A DNA stretch of 64,000 bases, from contig DKUL01000036.1 of assembly GCA_002490665.1 (NCBI GenBank), positions 1-64,000 of the forward strand. Direction: 5' to 3'. Shown one piece after another: positions 27,152 to 35,388 of the stretch; within the stretch, counting starts at the first letter, position 1; every line of letters begins with the position of its first letter. The position numbers were made by a program, and so were the translations under genes. Source of the stretch: Lachnospiraceae bacterium UBA7205 (GTDB taxonomy: Bacteria > Bacillota > Clostridia > Lachnospirales > Lachnospiraceae). The notes under the pieces are model-generated. The model had not been told where the DNA came from. It saw only the letters and a program-made list of their open reading frames with translations, and did not search any database.

Positions 27152-27736
27152 TCACTGCCCATCCAGGTAATTTTCCGCAAACTCCTTACATCCCGCTACA
27201 TTTGCGCCAATAATCGGCTCACCGATAATGGCACCTGTCTGGTCGACAAAAAAGGTGGTCGGAACGCCGATAATGCTCGACATCAGTTCGCCCAAATCGT
27301 CGTTGGGAATCAGGTTGGTATATTCGGCACTGGCTGTCTGGACAATCGTCTGGGCAAGTTCAATGTGCTGTGTGTCATTCTCACCGTTGATGTCACTTAC
27401 AATGCCGATGAGCTGTATGTCATCCCCCATCTCCCTTGCCCAGTCGGCAAGCTCGGGCATTTCCCTGATACACGGTCCGCAGAAGGTGCCCCACACATTG
27501 ACGACGGTAAGCTTCTTTTCTGAAAAGATTGAGGAATCCACTGAGTTTCCGTTGATGTCCGTGGTTGAGAAGCTAAGGACATACTCTGCGGTATCGGCTG
27601 TGGACAGTTCGCTTTCGGAGATTTCAGAGGGGGCGGGAGTGCCAGGATGCTGTTCCTGCGTCTTCGCGCCGCACCCGGTTAGGGTGAGGGCAATGAAAAT
27701 GGAAAGTGCCATTGAATCATATTTATGTGTTTTCAT
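27152..27736 (-). CDS. TlpA/ResA-like thioredoxin-fold lipoprotein
   Basis: A thiol-disulfide oxidoreductase tethered outside the membrane. The 194-residue product starts with a signal peptide ending in the lipobox LTGC, followed by a Pro/Thr/Ser-rich linker. The redox site is VWGTFCGPCIREMPEL (Cys-Gly-Pro-Cys). Later, a cis-Pro region GVPTTFFVDQTG completes the thioredoxin fold. GGAGG precedes the ATG at 27736, and the gene overlaps the polyferredoxin gene upstream by 14 bases. Together these suggest that electrons pass from the cytoplasmic Fe-S membrane protein to this extracellular thiol protein. The target proteins are unknown. Confidence 0.88.
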   Translation of the reverse strand: MKTHKYDSMALSIFIALTLTGCGAKTQEQHPGTPAPSEISESELSTADTAEYVLSFSTTDINGNSVDSSIFSEKKLTVVNVWGTFCGPCIREMPELADWAREMGDDIQLIGIVSDINGENDTQHIELAQTIVQTASAEYTNLIPNDDLGELMSSIIGVPTTFFVDQTGAIIGEPIIGANVAGCKEFAENYLDGQ

Positions 27737-28586
27737 GATGATGTTCCTCCTTTTTTGAACCGTTTCGAAAACCGAGCCGGATTGCCTGTTTCGGGCAGGC
27801 GGCTGCACAGGCACCGCAGCGGATGCACTCGGCTGAACGGGGGGATGTGACCGGATTTACGTCCATCTTGCAGGTGCGGGCGCATTTGCCGCACTGGATG
27901 CAGGCTGATTTGTCCACGTCCAGGTGATGGATGCTGACCTTGTTGAGCAGCCCGTAGATGGCGCCCAGCGGGCAGAGCGTCTTGCAGAAAAAACGGAATA
28001 CAAAGACGGATGCAATGATGGTCAGTAGTAATATGCCCATTTTCAGCCCGAACAGAAACCCTGTCGTTGTCCGAAGCTCCGGATGTGTGGCTGTCATCGG
28101 AATGCCGCCAAACAGTGTGCCGGACGGGCAGATGTATTGGCAGAATGCCGGTTGTCCCATACCCATATAGTTTGTGGCAGTGACCGGCAGCACAATCACA
28201 AACAGTATCAGAATGCCGTATTTGACATAGGTAAACAGCTTCGGCAGTTTGCATTTGTGCGACGGGATTTTGTAAAACAGCTCCTGAACCAGACCAAACG
28301 GGCAAATCCAGCCGCAGACAAACCTGCCGAGCAGGACACCGACTGCAAGCAGGAACCCGACCACGTAAAAGCTGAAATTAAACTGCATGGAGCCGGCGAC
28401 TGCCTGCATGGCGCCAATAGGACAGGCGAGCGTGGCGGCAGGGCACGAGTAGCAGTGGAGACCGGGATTGCAGAACTGCTTCCATTTGCCGGTATAAAGC
28501 TTCCCGGCTGCAAAATTTCCAATATGGGTGTTGGTAAAGCCAAAGGCGGCAAGCTGTATCAGTTTTCGTCTGACTGCGTTGTTCAT
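27723..28586 (-). CDS. Membrane 4Fe-4S polyferredoxin (NapH/MauN-like)
   Basis: A 287-residue integral membrane protein with at least four hydrophobic segments. It has Cys-rich motifs of the NapH type (CGWICPFGLVQEL, FFCKTLCPLGAIY) and two C-terminal 4Fe-4S ferredoxin motifs, CIQCGKCARTCKMD and CIRCGACAAACP. An extra motif CYSCPAATLACPIGA near the N-terminus is typical of family members linked to TlpA proteins. It probably moves electrons across the membrane. The start at 28586 has GGGGTGA upstream. It follows the small CxxC peptide gene by 5 bases and overlaps the TlpA gene, so all three form an operon. Confidence 0.88.
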   Translation of the reverse strand: MNNAVRRKLIQLAAFGFTNTHIGNFAAGKLYTGKWKQFCNPGLHCYSCPAATLACPIGAMQAVAGSMQFNFSFYVVGFLLAVGVLLGRFVCGWICPFGLVQELFYKIPSHKCKLPKLFTYVKYGILILFVIVLPVTATNYMGMGQPAFCQYICPSGTLFGGIPMTATHPELRTTTGFLFGLKMGILLLTIIASVFVFRFFCKTLCPLGAIYGLLNKVSIHHLDVDKSACIQCGKCARTCKMDVNPVTSPRSAECIRCGACAAACPKQAIRLGFRNGSKKEEHHHENT

Positions 28587-28591
28587 GCCCG

Positions 28592-28744
28592 TCACCCCAA
28601 TCCTATGCATTCCAGGCAGATATTGGCTGCCTTGTTCCAGACCGTTTCCTGTTCCCCGCGGTTTATGCCGCATACAATCATCAGTGCGGCTGCGAGCAGG
28701 AACGCGCACTGGAGGATTGCTCTTTTTGGTGTTGACAGTTTCAT
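28592..28744 (-). CDS. CD1871A-like small CxxC membrane peptide
   Basis: A 50-residue peptide: a positive N-terminus (MKLSTPKR), one membrane helix (CAFLLAAALMIVCG) and a C-terminal tail ending NICLECIGLG with a Cys-x-x-Cys. Small proteins of this form (CD1871A family in Clostridioides) occur next to the same polyferredoxin and TlpA-type genes. AAAGGA lies 8 bases before the ATG. It is likely a redox-active partner of the two downstream proteins, at the membrane with the CxxC outside. The role is inferred from the conserved neighbourhood. Confidence 0.75.
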   Translation of the reverse strand: MKLSTPKRAILQCAFLLAAALMIVCGINRGEQETVWNKAANICLECIGLG

Positions 28745-28918
28745 TTTGGATGCATTCCTTTCAGTTTTTATTTTTAAAACTATATTAACATAGAAGGGGA
28801 AGTTTGTGTAGCAGAAAAATTTGCATGATTTGTTGTGGGATAATATGGCAGGATGCATAAAAATAAGTATGGCGGCAATTTGGAATAACGTTTTTTTGTG
28901 CATCTTTGCGGTTTGGCA

Positions 28919-28946
28919 TTGACAAAAAAAGAAAAATGAGTAGACT
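28919..28946 (+). promoter_or_regulatory. Sigma-A promoter of the urea transporter operon
   Basis: TTGACA at 28919-28924 and TAGACT at 28941-28946 with a 16-base spacer. It lies about 120 bases before urtA and points toward it. The region 28745-29065 holds no gene, only this promoter, the hairpin that follows and the minus-strand leader of the CxxC peptide gene. Confidence 0.65.
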
Positions 28947-28969
28947 GGTGGTATATTCACTGACTGAAC

Positions 28970-29000
28970 AAAGGCGTTCTGCATAAGCAGGGCGCCTTTT
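28970..29000 (+). promoter_or_regulatory. Strong leader hairpin before urtA, possible attenuator
   Basis: A 13-bp stem, AAAGGCGTTCTGC at 28970-28982 and GCAGGGCGCCTTT at 28987-28999, pairs fully if two G-U pairs are allowed, with an ATAA loop. It ends in TTTT. It starts about 17 bases after the predicted transcription start of the urt operon and 66 bases before urtA. This is the shape of an intrinsic terminator placed in a leader, so transcription attenuation is plausible. No obvious competing antiterminator stem was found. Confidence 0.55.
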
Positions 29001-29065
29001 GTCGTCTGTATGGGTATATGGGAACGAAGTCTTTCAAATGAGGAAACGAAAGTGAGGAGAACATT

Positions 29066-30322
29066 ATGAGAAGAAAAACAATGACAGGAAATCTGCTGGC
29101 AAAGGCAGTGGCACTCATGGCGTCCGTCGCGATGGCTGTTACCGTTTCAGGCTGTGCCAGCATCAGCAGTACAAGCGGGGAGGCTGAGGGAACCATCAAG
29201 GTGGGACTCCTTCATTCCATGACCGGTTCCATGGCAATTTCGGAGCAGGCAGTCCTTGATGCGGAGAAGCTTGCGATATCCGAAATTAATGCGTCCGGCG
29301 GCGTGCTTGGCTGCCAGGTGGCATACCAGGAGGAGGATGGCGCGTCCGATCCCGCGACCTTTGCCACAAAGGCGGAAAAGCTGATTGACCAGGATGGGAT
29401 ATCGACCGTGTTTGGCTGTTGGACATCCTCTTCGAGAAAGGCAGTCAAATCAATCTTTGAGGATTATGATGCGCTTCTTTTCTATCCGGTTCAATATGAG
29501 GGAATGGAGGCATCTGGCAACATTGTATACACAGGCGCCGCGCCCAACCAGCAGATTGTGCCGGCGGTTGAGTACCTGATTGACCAGGGATATACAAAAT
29601 TTTTCCTGTTAGGCTCCGATTATGTATTTCCACGCACGGCAAACATGATTATCAATGCACAGGTAAAGGCGGCAGGGCTTGAAGTCGTGGGTGAGGAATA
29701 CGCGGACATGACACAGACCGACTTTGCAGCCATTATAGCAAAAATCGAGGAGGCACAGCCTGATGTAATTGTCAATACCTTAAATGGTACAGGAAATGTG
29801 TCCTTCTTTAAGCAGATGGCGGAGAAAAATTATACCAGCGATACTTATATGACCATGTCCTTCTCGATTGCGGAGGAGGAGGTTTCAACCATCGGAGCCG
29901 ATATTTTAAAGGGTCACATGGTATCGTGGAATTATTATCAGACGACAGATACACCGGAAAACGAAGCCTTTGTATCCGCATACAAGAAAGCGTACGGTGA
30001 CACCAGGGTGACATCCGACCCGGCAGAGGCGGCTTACGATGCGGTCTATCTGTGGAAAGCGGCGTGTGAGAAGGCAGGAAGCTTCGAGGTGGATAAAGTG
30101 ATTGCGGCGATAGAGTCCGGCGACATCTCCTACAAGGCGCCGGAGGGAACGGTGACGATAACCGGAAGCAACCATCATCTGGCAAAACCGGTACGCATCG
30201 GCGCAGTCGGCGAGGACGGACTGATTTATGAAGTTTACGCGACAGATTCGCCGGTGGAGCCGGATCCATATCTTGAGACATACGACTGGGCAGTATCGGC
30301 AGGAATCAAGCCGCTCGAGTGA
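29066..30322 (+). CDS. urtA: Urea ABC transporter, substrate-binding lipoprotein
   Basis: A periplasmic-binding-type lipoprotein of 418 residues, anchored by the lipobox VSGC near residue 30. The mature start matches branched-chain-amino-acid/urea binding proteins: IKVGLLHSMTGSMAISEQAV, AEKLAISEINASGG, GCWTSSSRKAV, and LLFYPVQYEGMEASGNIVYTG (in part), which is typical of UrtA. It would capture urea outside the cell and deliver it to UrtB/UrtC. GAGGAG precedes the ATG. It is the first gene of the transporter-urease operon, and its downstream partners confirm the assignment. Confidence 0.93.
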   Translation: MRRKTMTGNLLAKAVALMASVAMAVTVSGCASISSTSGEAEGTIKVGLLHSMTGSMAISEQAVLDAEKLAISEINASGGVLGCQVAYQEEDGASDPATFATKAEKLIDQDGISTVFGCWTSSSRKAVKSIFEDYDALLFYPVQYEGMEASGNIVYTGAAPNQQIVPAVEYLIDQGYTKFFLLGSDYVFPRTANMIINAQVKAAGLEVVGEEYADMTQTDFAAIIAKIEEAQPDVIVNTLNGTGNVSFFKQMAEKNYTSDTYMTMSFSIAEEEVSTIGADILKGHMVSWNYYQTTDTPENEAFVSAYKKAYGDTRVTSDPAEAAYDAVYLWKAACEKAGSFEVDKVIAAIESGDISYKAPEGTVTITGSNHHLAKPVRIGAVGEDGLIYEVYATDSPVEPDPYLETYDWAVSAGIKPLE

Positions 30323-30344
30323 GTACAAGGGGAGGTGTGTATAC

Positions 30345-31247
30345 ATGGCAGAAATCGCAAATACCTTGTTTAATGGTTTGAGCCTTGGCTCCATTTATCT
30401 TCTGGTGGCGCTGGGATTATCCGTCACCTTTGGGCTGATGGGAATCATCAACATGGCGCACGGCGAGTTTGTGATGATCGGGGCATACATGGCGTATGTC
30501 ATGCAGCAGATTTTTGCGGCGCTCTTTGGCAGGAGCGGAAGCCTTTACTACATTGCGGCGATTCCGTTTGCGTTTGCCGTTACATTTCTCCTGGGCTGCA
30601 TCATGGAAAGGACGCTGGTCACGAGACTATACGGCAGGAAAATGGACAGTCTGCTTGCAACATGGGGCATCAGCCTCATATTGCAGCAGGCTGCAAGAAG
30701 CATATTTGGCTCACAGGGTGTCAATGTCAATGCGCCTGATTTTTTAAAAAGCGGCATACAAATCGGAGGCTGTACATTTTCCTACAACAGGATTTTTATT
30801 ATCTGTATGGTGGCTGCCTGCCTTGGCGCGGTATGGTTCTTGATGAATAAATCTTCCTTTGGCGCGCAGATGCGCGCCACCATGCAGAACCGCGCCATGG
30901 CGCAGTGCATGGGCATCAATACGAAGAAAGTGGACTGCCTGACTTTTGCACTTGGCTCCGGTCTTGCCGGAGTGGCGGGCTGTTCCGTGGCGCTTCTGGG
31001 TTCGGTTGACTCCACAGTGGGGCAGAGCTACATCGTGTATTCCTTTATGACGGTTGTGCTTGGCGGTGTTGGGAACCTTCTGGGAACGGTACTTGGTGCC
31101 ATGATTATCGGTTTTTCCAGCATTATAGTGGAGGCATACCAGAGTGCGTCGATTGCAAGGGCGATTGTGCTTTTCATGATTATTGTATTCCTGCAGTTCA
31201 GACCCAGGGGACTGTTCACAATCAGAAGCCGCAGCCTGGATGAGTAA
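30345..31247 (+). CDS. urtB: Urea ABC transporter, permease UrtB
   Basis: A 300-residue permease of the LivH type with about eight membrane segments. Signature: GLSLGSIYLLVALGLSVTFGLMGIINMAHGEFVMIG (quoted only in part: NMAHGEF), then FALGSGLAGVAGC and TVVLGGVGNLLGTVLGA. GGGGAGG at 30329 lies before the ATG at 30345. The C-terminal FRPRGLF is typical of LivH. It forms the channel with UrtC. It is followed by a large hairpin and a terminator-like element before urtC. Confidence 0.92.
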   Translation: MAEIANTLFNGLSLGSIYLLVALGLSVTFGLMGIINMAHGEFVMIGAYMAYVMQQIFAALFGRSGSLYYIAAIPFAFAVTFLLGCIMERTLVTRLYGRKMDSLLATWGISLILQQAARSIFGSQGVNVNAPDFLKSGIQIGGCTFSYNRIFIICMVAACLGAVWFLMNKSSFGAQMRATMQNRAMAQCMGINTKKVDCLTFALGSGLAGVAGCSVALLGSVDSTVGQSYIVYSFMTVVLGGVGNLLGTVLGAMIIGFSSIIVEAYQSASIARAIVLFMIIVFLQFRPRGLFTIRSRSLDE

Positions 31248-31271
31248 AGGGCGCATCAAGAATGGAGATTA

Positions 31272-31331
31272 GTGTGAAAAATACTTCTAAGGCAGCAAAA
31301 GACACTGCCTAAGAAGTATTAAGTTTCACAC
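31272..31331 (+). repeat. Large intercistronic inverted repeat between urtB and urtC
   Basis: GTGTGAAA (31272-31279) pairs with TTTCACAC (31324-31331). The inner arm 31280-31295 (AATACTTCTAAGGCAG) pairs with 31305-31320 with one mismatch. The two stems stack with a 3-base bulge. It gives a hairpin of about 24 bp inside the transporter operon. It could stabilise or process the mRNA, or be a small inserted palindromic element. Confidence 0.75.
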
Positions 31332-31334
31332 AGG

Positions 31335-31358
31335 AAAAACGCGAAGGACAGCGTTTTT
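31335..31358 (+). terminator. Terminator-like hairpin between urtB and urtC
   Basis: AAAAACGC at 31335-31342 and GCGTTTTT at 31351-31358 pair perfectly with an 8-base loop and end in a run of T. It lies immediately after the larger hairpin and 42 bases before urtC. It could cause partial termination, giving more UrtA/UrtB than UrtC and the genes after it. Confidence 0.6.
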
Positions 31359-31399
31359 CATATCTATTTGAGCCGCCAGAGGCGGTATGGGGGATTATT

Positions 31400-32485
31400 A
31401 TGAGAAGATTAAAGGGGAATCATATTTGTTTCACGGTGATTGCAGTGATGCTGGCGTGCAGTCCGTTTCTGGTCGGGTCGTCCTCAATGGTACAGTTTCT
31501 GGGAAAATGCATGTGCTATTCCATTGTTGCCATTGCGCTGGATTTGATATGGGGTTATACAGGAATGTTAAGCCTTGGGCACGGCATTTACTTCTGTCTT
31601 GGCGGATATGCCATGGCGATGTATCTGCGGCTGCGGGATAACGGGGGTGCGCTGACGGACTTTATGCAGACAGGAGGTCTTACGAAGCTGCCGTTTTTCT
31701 GGAAACCGTTTCTGAGCTTTCCGCTGGCGATGCTACTGGTTATACTGGTGCCGGGCGTGCTGGCGGCGGTGATTGGGTATTTTGTGTTCAGAAGCCGCAT
31801 TAAGGGCGTTTATTTTTCCATTATCACACAGGCGCTTACCTGGGCGGCATATTCCCTGTTTATCGCAAATTCCAAATACACAGGCGGAAATAACGGCATC
31901 ACGGATTTTACGTCTGTCTTTGGAAGCACAAGGGGAGTGGCAAACAGGGGACACCTGACAGCAATGTTCTTTGTGGCGCTTGCGGCGCTCGTGCTTGTGT
32001 ATCTGCTTGCGTCATGGCTGGTAAACAGCAAGTTCGGAAAGCTTTTGATTGCAATACGCGACGGCGAGAACAGGACTTTTTTTTCGGGTTATTGTGTGAA
32101 CCAGTACAAGAATTTTATCTATACGTTGTCCGCAGTGCTTGCGGGAATCGGCGGTGCGCTGTTTGTCAATTTCAACGGAAGCATAACCCCGTCGCAGATG
32201 ACAATTGCGTATTCCATCACGATGGTGGTCTGGGTTGCAGTGGGCGGCAGGGGTACGGTCATCGGTGCAGTCATTGGTGCATTTTTCATTAACTTATGTG
32301 AATATAACCTAAGCTCCGGTGCGCTTGCGGGCATCTGGCAGTACATTGTCGGTGCAATTTTTGGTGTCACGATTCTCTTTTTCAAGGGCGGCATCGTCGG
32401 CATTGTAAAGGAACAGATACCGGCACTTTTTGCAAGACTCCAGTCAGCGCCCGCGGCGGAAAAAGAGAAAAAGGAGGCGGCTTGA
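31400..32485 (+). CDS. urtC: Urea ABC transporter, permease UrtC
   Basis: A 361-residue permease of the LivM type with about ten membrane segments. Marks: ALDLIWGYTGMLSLGHGIYF, YFSIITQALTWAAY, the loop GNNGITDF that is usual in UrtC, and AGIGGALFVNFNGSITPSQM. It pairs with UrtB to form the membrane pore for urea. GGGGGATT lies before the ATG at 31400. The next gene starts 2 bases after its stop. Confidence 0.92.
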   Translation: MRRLKGNHICFTVIAVMLACSPFLVGSSSMVQFLGKCMCYSIVAIALDLIWGYTGMLSLGHGIYFCLGGYAMAMYLRLRDNGGALTDFMQTGGLTKLPFFWKPFLSFPLAMLLVILVPGVLAAVIGYFVFRSRIKGVYFSIITQALTWAAYSLFIANSKYTGGNNGITDFTSVFGSTRGVANRGHLTAMFFVALAALVLVYLLASWLVNSKFGKLLIAIRDGENRTFFSGYCVNQYKNFIYTLSAVLAGIGGALFVNFNGSITPSQMTIAYSITMVVWVAVGGRGTVIGAVIGAFFINLCEYNLSSGALAGIWQYIVGAIFGVTILFFKGGIVGIVKEQIPALFARLQSAPAAEKEKKEAA

Positions 32486-32486
32486 G

Positions 32487-33272
32487 ATGACGGATATCAG
32501 GGAACACGTCCTGAAAATCAAACATATTTCCGTTATTTTTGACGGATTTAAGGCGCTGACCGATGTGGACATCAATGTGAAAAGAAACAGCATTCATTTT
32601 TTTATCGGGCCAAACGGCGCCGGCAAAACGACGCTTCTTGACATTATCTGTGCCAGGACAAAACCGACGTCGGGGACAGTGCATTACTATCCGCTGGGAA
32701 GAAACGCGGTCAGGCTGACCGGCATGAAGGAATACCAGATTGTCAATGAGGGCATCGGGCGTAAATTTCAGGTACCGTCCGTGTTTACGGCACTGACGGT
32801 CATGGAAAATATGGTACTGTCCCTAAAAGGGCATAAGCGTGTGTGGGAAAGCCTTTTTTATAAACTTTCTGACAAGGATGAAATGGCAATTATGGAAGTC
32901 TTAAGAAAGGTCGGGCTTGCGGACAGGGCGGATGTCAGGGCAGGCTCCCTGGCACATGGGGAAAAGCAGTGGCTTGAGATTGCGATGCAGCTTGTGCAGA
33001 AGCCGGAGATTATCATGCTTGACGAGCCGGCAGCCGGAATGGGCAAGCCCGAAACGTTCCGCACGGGCGAGCTGTTAAAGGAGATTAAGAAGGACTGTAC
33101 GGTTATCGTCGTGGAGCATGACATGGATTTTGTAAAGCAGATTGCGGACACGGTGACAGTCCTCCATGAGGGAAAGGTACTGATGGAGGGGGCTGTTGAC
33201 GAGGTTCTGGCAGACCAGACCGTCCAGGCAGTCTATCTTGGCAGGGGAGGTGAGCGCTATGCTGGCAATTAA
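32487..33272 (+). CDS. urtD: Urea ABC transporter, ATPase UrtD
   Basis: An ABC ATPase of 261 residues. Walker A is GPNGAGKTT and Walker B is IIMLDEPAAGM. The signature loop reads LAHGEKQWLEIAMQL, the His-Gly-(Gln/Glu)-Lys-Gln-Trp variant that marks UrtD rather than LivG. The H-loop is VEHDMDFV. AAGGAGG lies just before the ATG at 32487. It overlaps urtE by 14 bases. Confidence 0.92.
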   Translation: MTDIREHVLKIKHISVIFDGFKALTDVDINVKRNSIHFFIGPNGAGKTTLLDIICARTKPTSGTVHYYPLGRNAVRLTGMKEYQIVNEGIGRKFQVPSVFTALTVMENMVLSLKGHKRVWESLFYKLSDKDEMAIMEVLRKVGLADRADVRAGSLAHGEKQWLEIAMQLVQKPEIIMLDEPAAGMGKPETFRTGELLKEIKKDCTVIVVEHDMDFVKQIADTVTVLHEGKVLMEGAVDEVLADQTVQAVYLGRGGERYAGN

Positions 33273-33951
33273 GAACATGAGTGCATGTTACGGTGAGAGC
33301 AGGGTCATCAGAAGCCTTGACCTTGATGTGCCTGACAAGAAGGTGGTCTGCCTGATTGGAAGAAACGGCGTGGGGAAGAGTACGACGCTTAAGAGCATCA
33401 TGGGACTTGTAAGGACACCGGAGGGGAGCATCGAACTTGCCGGAACGGAGATGAGAAAGATGGCGCCGTATGACCGTGTCAGGCTCGGAATCGGCTATGT
33501 GCCGCAGGGGCGGGATATTTTTCCGCAGATGACTGTCCAGGAAAACCTGGAGCTGGGGCTGAAGGCGGCGGGAAGCAGGGAGCGCGTACCCGACTATATT
33601 TATGACCTTTTCCCGATTCTGCCGCCATTTGCAAAACGAAACGGCGGTGATTTGTCCGGGGGACAGCAGCAGCAGCTTGCGATTGCAAGGGCGCTGGTCT
33701 TAAAGCCCAAAATACTGATTCTTGACGAGCCGACAGAGGGGATTCAGCCGTCCGTGATAGAGGACATCGGGGAGGCGGTAAAGCGCGTCAACAGGGAGCT
33801 TGGCATTACGGTGCTCATCGTGGAACAGTACCTTGACTTTGTCCTTGGCATCTCTGATTTTATCTATATCATGGAAAAGGGGGAAATCATCCGGCAGGGG
33901 GAGACTGGCAGTCTTTCCGCCGACGAGATTACCCGGATTATGACAAACTGA
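33259..33951 (+). CDS. urtE: Urea ABC transporter, ATPase UrtE
   Basis: An ABC ATPase of 230 residues, LivF-like. Walker A is GRNGVGKST, the signature LSGGQQQQLAIARAL, and Walker B is ILILDEPTEGIQPS, where the EGIQPS tail is usual in UrtE. GGGGAGGTGA precedes the ATG at 33259. It is the second ATPase of the transporter. A 55-base gap follows before the kinase-like gene. Confidence 0.92.
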   Translation: MLAIKNMSACYGESRVIRSLDLDVPDKKVVCLIGRNGVGKSTTLKSIMGLVRTPEGSIELAGTEMRKMAPYDRVRLGIGYVPQGRDIFPQMTVQENLELGLKAAGSRERVPDYIYDLFPILPPFAKRNGGDLSGGQQQQLAIARALVLKPKILILDEPTEGIQPSVIEDIGEAVKRVNRELGITVLIVEQYLDFVLGISDFIYIMEKGEIIRQGETGSLSADEITRIMTN

Positions 33952-34006
33952 AAATACCGTTTTTCATGGAATAGGAACATGTCGGTTCATTAGACGGAGG
34001 AGTAGG

Positions 34007-34645
34007 ATGAAGAATTATATTATAACCATAGCAAGGGGATTTGGAAGCGGCGGCAAGGAGATTGGTGCTAAGCTTGCAAAGCGTCTTGGCATTCCATGCT
34101 ATGAAGACCAGATTTTGAAAATGGCTTCTGATTTCAGCGGTATCAATGAGGCGCTTTTTCATGAGAGGAACGAGAAGCTCAGGCACAGTGCATATGTGCT
34201 TGGATATCTGCGCAAGGTACCCTTTACGACGGTTGCCAAGCCAAATACAAAAGAGTTTGTGTCCGATGCCAACCTTTTTAATATCCAGAGCGAAATTATC
34301 AGGCAGCTTGCAGCGTCACAGTCCTGCATTATTATCGGAAAATGTGCGGACTATGTGCTTCGGGATTTTGACAATGTCATCAGCATTTACATAGAAGCGC
34401 CGCGCGCGCAGTGCGTGGAATCCATCATGGACAAGCTTGGGGTGACGCAGCAGGAAGCGCACAGGCTGATTGAAAAGACGGACAGGTACCGGGCGGATTA
34501 TTACAAGTATTATACACAGGGCGGCTACTGGACAAATCCTGTCAACTATGACATGACGCTGAACAGTGCACGTGTCGGCAGGGAACGGTGCGTGGACGTG
34601 ATTGTTGACTATATGAACATCAAATGGGAGAGGAGAGGGCTGTAA
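34007..34645 (+). CDS. Cytidylate-kinase-like protein
   Basis: A 212-residue P-loop protein of the cytidylate kinase-like family (PF13189 type). It begins YIITIARGFGSGGKEIGAKLAKRLGIPCYED, of which GSGGKEIG is the P-loop variant, and has IIIGKCADYVL and a C-terminal region with YYTQGGYW. Members are common in Clostridia and Bacteroidetes, and their substrates have not been settled. GGAGGAGTAGG precedes the ATG. Its stop overlaps the start of the urease gene (TAATG), so it is translated with the urease subunits, which is unusual for a kinase. Confidence 0.8.
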   Translation: MKNYIITIARGFGSGGKEIGAKLAKRLGIPCYEDQILKMASDFSGINEALFHERNEKLRHSAYVLGYLRKVPFTTVAKPNTKEFVSDANLFNIQSEIIRQLAASQSCIIIGKCADYVLRDFDNVISIYIEAPRAQCVESIMDKLGVTQQEAHRLIEKTDRYRADYYKYYTQGGYWTNPVNYDMTLNSARVGRERCVDVIVDYMNIKWERRGL

Positions 34646-35388
34646 TGCATCTGACACCAAGAGAGACAGAGAAACTGCTGCTGCATGCTGCGGGCAGTCT
34701 GGCAAAAGAGAGAAAACAGCGGGGCGTGAAGCTCAATTATCCGGAGACAGTGGCATACATCAGCTCGGAGCTGCTGGAGCTGGCGCGTGACGGGCACAGT
34801 GTCGCGGAGCTGATGAGCATGGGCGCCGCGATGCTGACAGCGCAGGATGTCATGGAGGGAATACCGGAAATGGTACAGGAGGTACAGGTGGAGGCGACAT
34901 TTCCCGATGGGACAAAGCTTGTGACAGTCCATAACCCTATCAAAAATGACATCAGTGTCACAAATAATACGACAGAAAATGACAATAGTGTCATAAAATG
35001 CGGCGCTCCTGGCGAGGTGCTGGTGGAGCATGGTGAGATTGAACTGAATGCCGGAAAGGATACGGCGCAGATTGTGGTCACAAACACTGCGGACAGACCC
35101 GTTCAGGTTGGTTCCCACTTTCACTTTTTTGAGGTGAACAAGGAGCTGTCCTTCAACAGGAACCTGGCGTTTGGCATGCGGCTTGACATCCCTGCCGGCA
35201 CGGCGGTGCGCTTTGAGCCCGGGGAGACAAAGCGGGTCTGTCTCGTTGCGGTCGGTGGCACGCGCATGGGATATGGCCTGAACGGACTTGTCGAAGGCAG
35301 CATGGACAGCCCCGCGGTCAGGGAAACAGCGTTAAGGAACGCACAGGAAAAAGGGTTTAAGGGGGTGGTGTCCGATGGGCAGGATTAG
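34645..35388 (+). CDS. ureAB: Fused urease gamma and beta subunits
   Basis: Residues 1-100 are the gamma subunit (HLTPRETEKLLLHAAGSLA, LNYPETVAYISSELLELARDG, then VEATFPDGTKLVTVHNPI). Residues about 128-247 are the beta subunit (GEIELNAGKDTAQIVVTNTADRPVQVGSHFHFFEVN, quoted here only to show the conserved GSHFHF). The joined form is known from Helicobacter and some other bacteria. The linker has a duplicated Asn/Thr-rich stretch (KNDISVTNN, ENDNSVIK). The ATG overlaps the previous stop, and the end overlaps ureC by 14 bases. Confidence 0.93.
   Translation: MHLTPRETEKLLLHAAGSLAKERKQRGVKLNYPETVAYISSELLELARDGHSVAELMSMGAAMLTAQDVMEGIPEMVQEVQVEATFPDGTKLVTVHNPIKNDISVTNNTTENDNSVIKCGAPGEVLVEHGEIELNAGKDTAQIVVTNTADRPVQVGSHFHFFEVNKELSFNRNLAFGMRLDIPAGTAVRFEPGETKRVCLVAVGGTRMGYGLNGLVEGSMDSPAVRETALRNAQEKGFKGVVSDGQD

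Noticed and set aside
28083..28793. Plus-strand open frame over the polyferredoxin gene
   Set aside because: The minus strand has cysteine motifs and ribosome sites; this frame is the antisense shadow.
33951..34006. Short AAAA...TTTT repeat after urtE as a terminator
   Set aside because: The arms are too short and AT-only; read-through into the kinase-like and urease genes is more likely.
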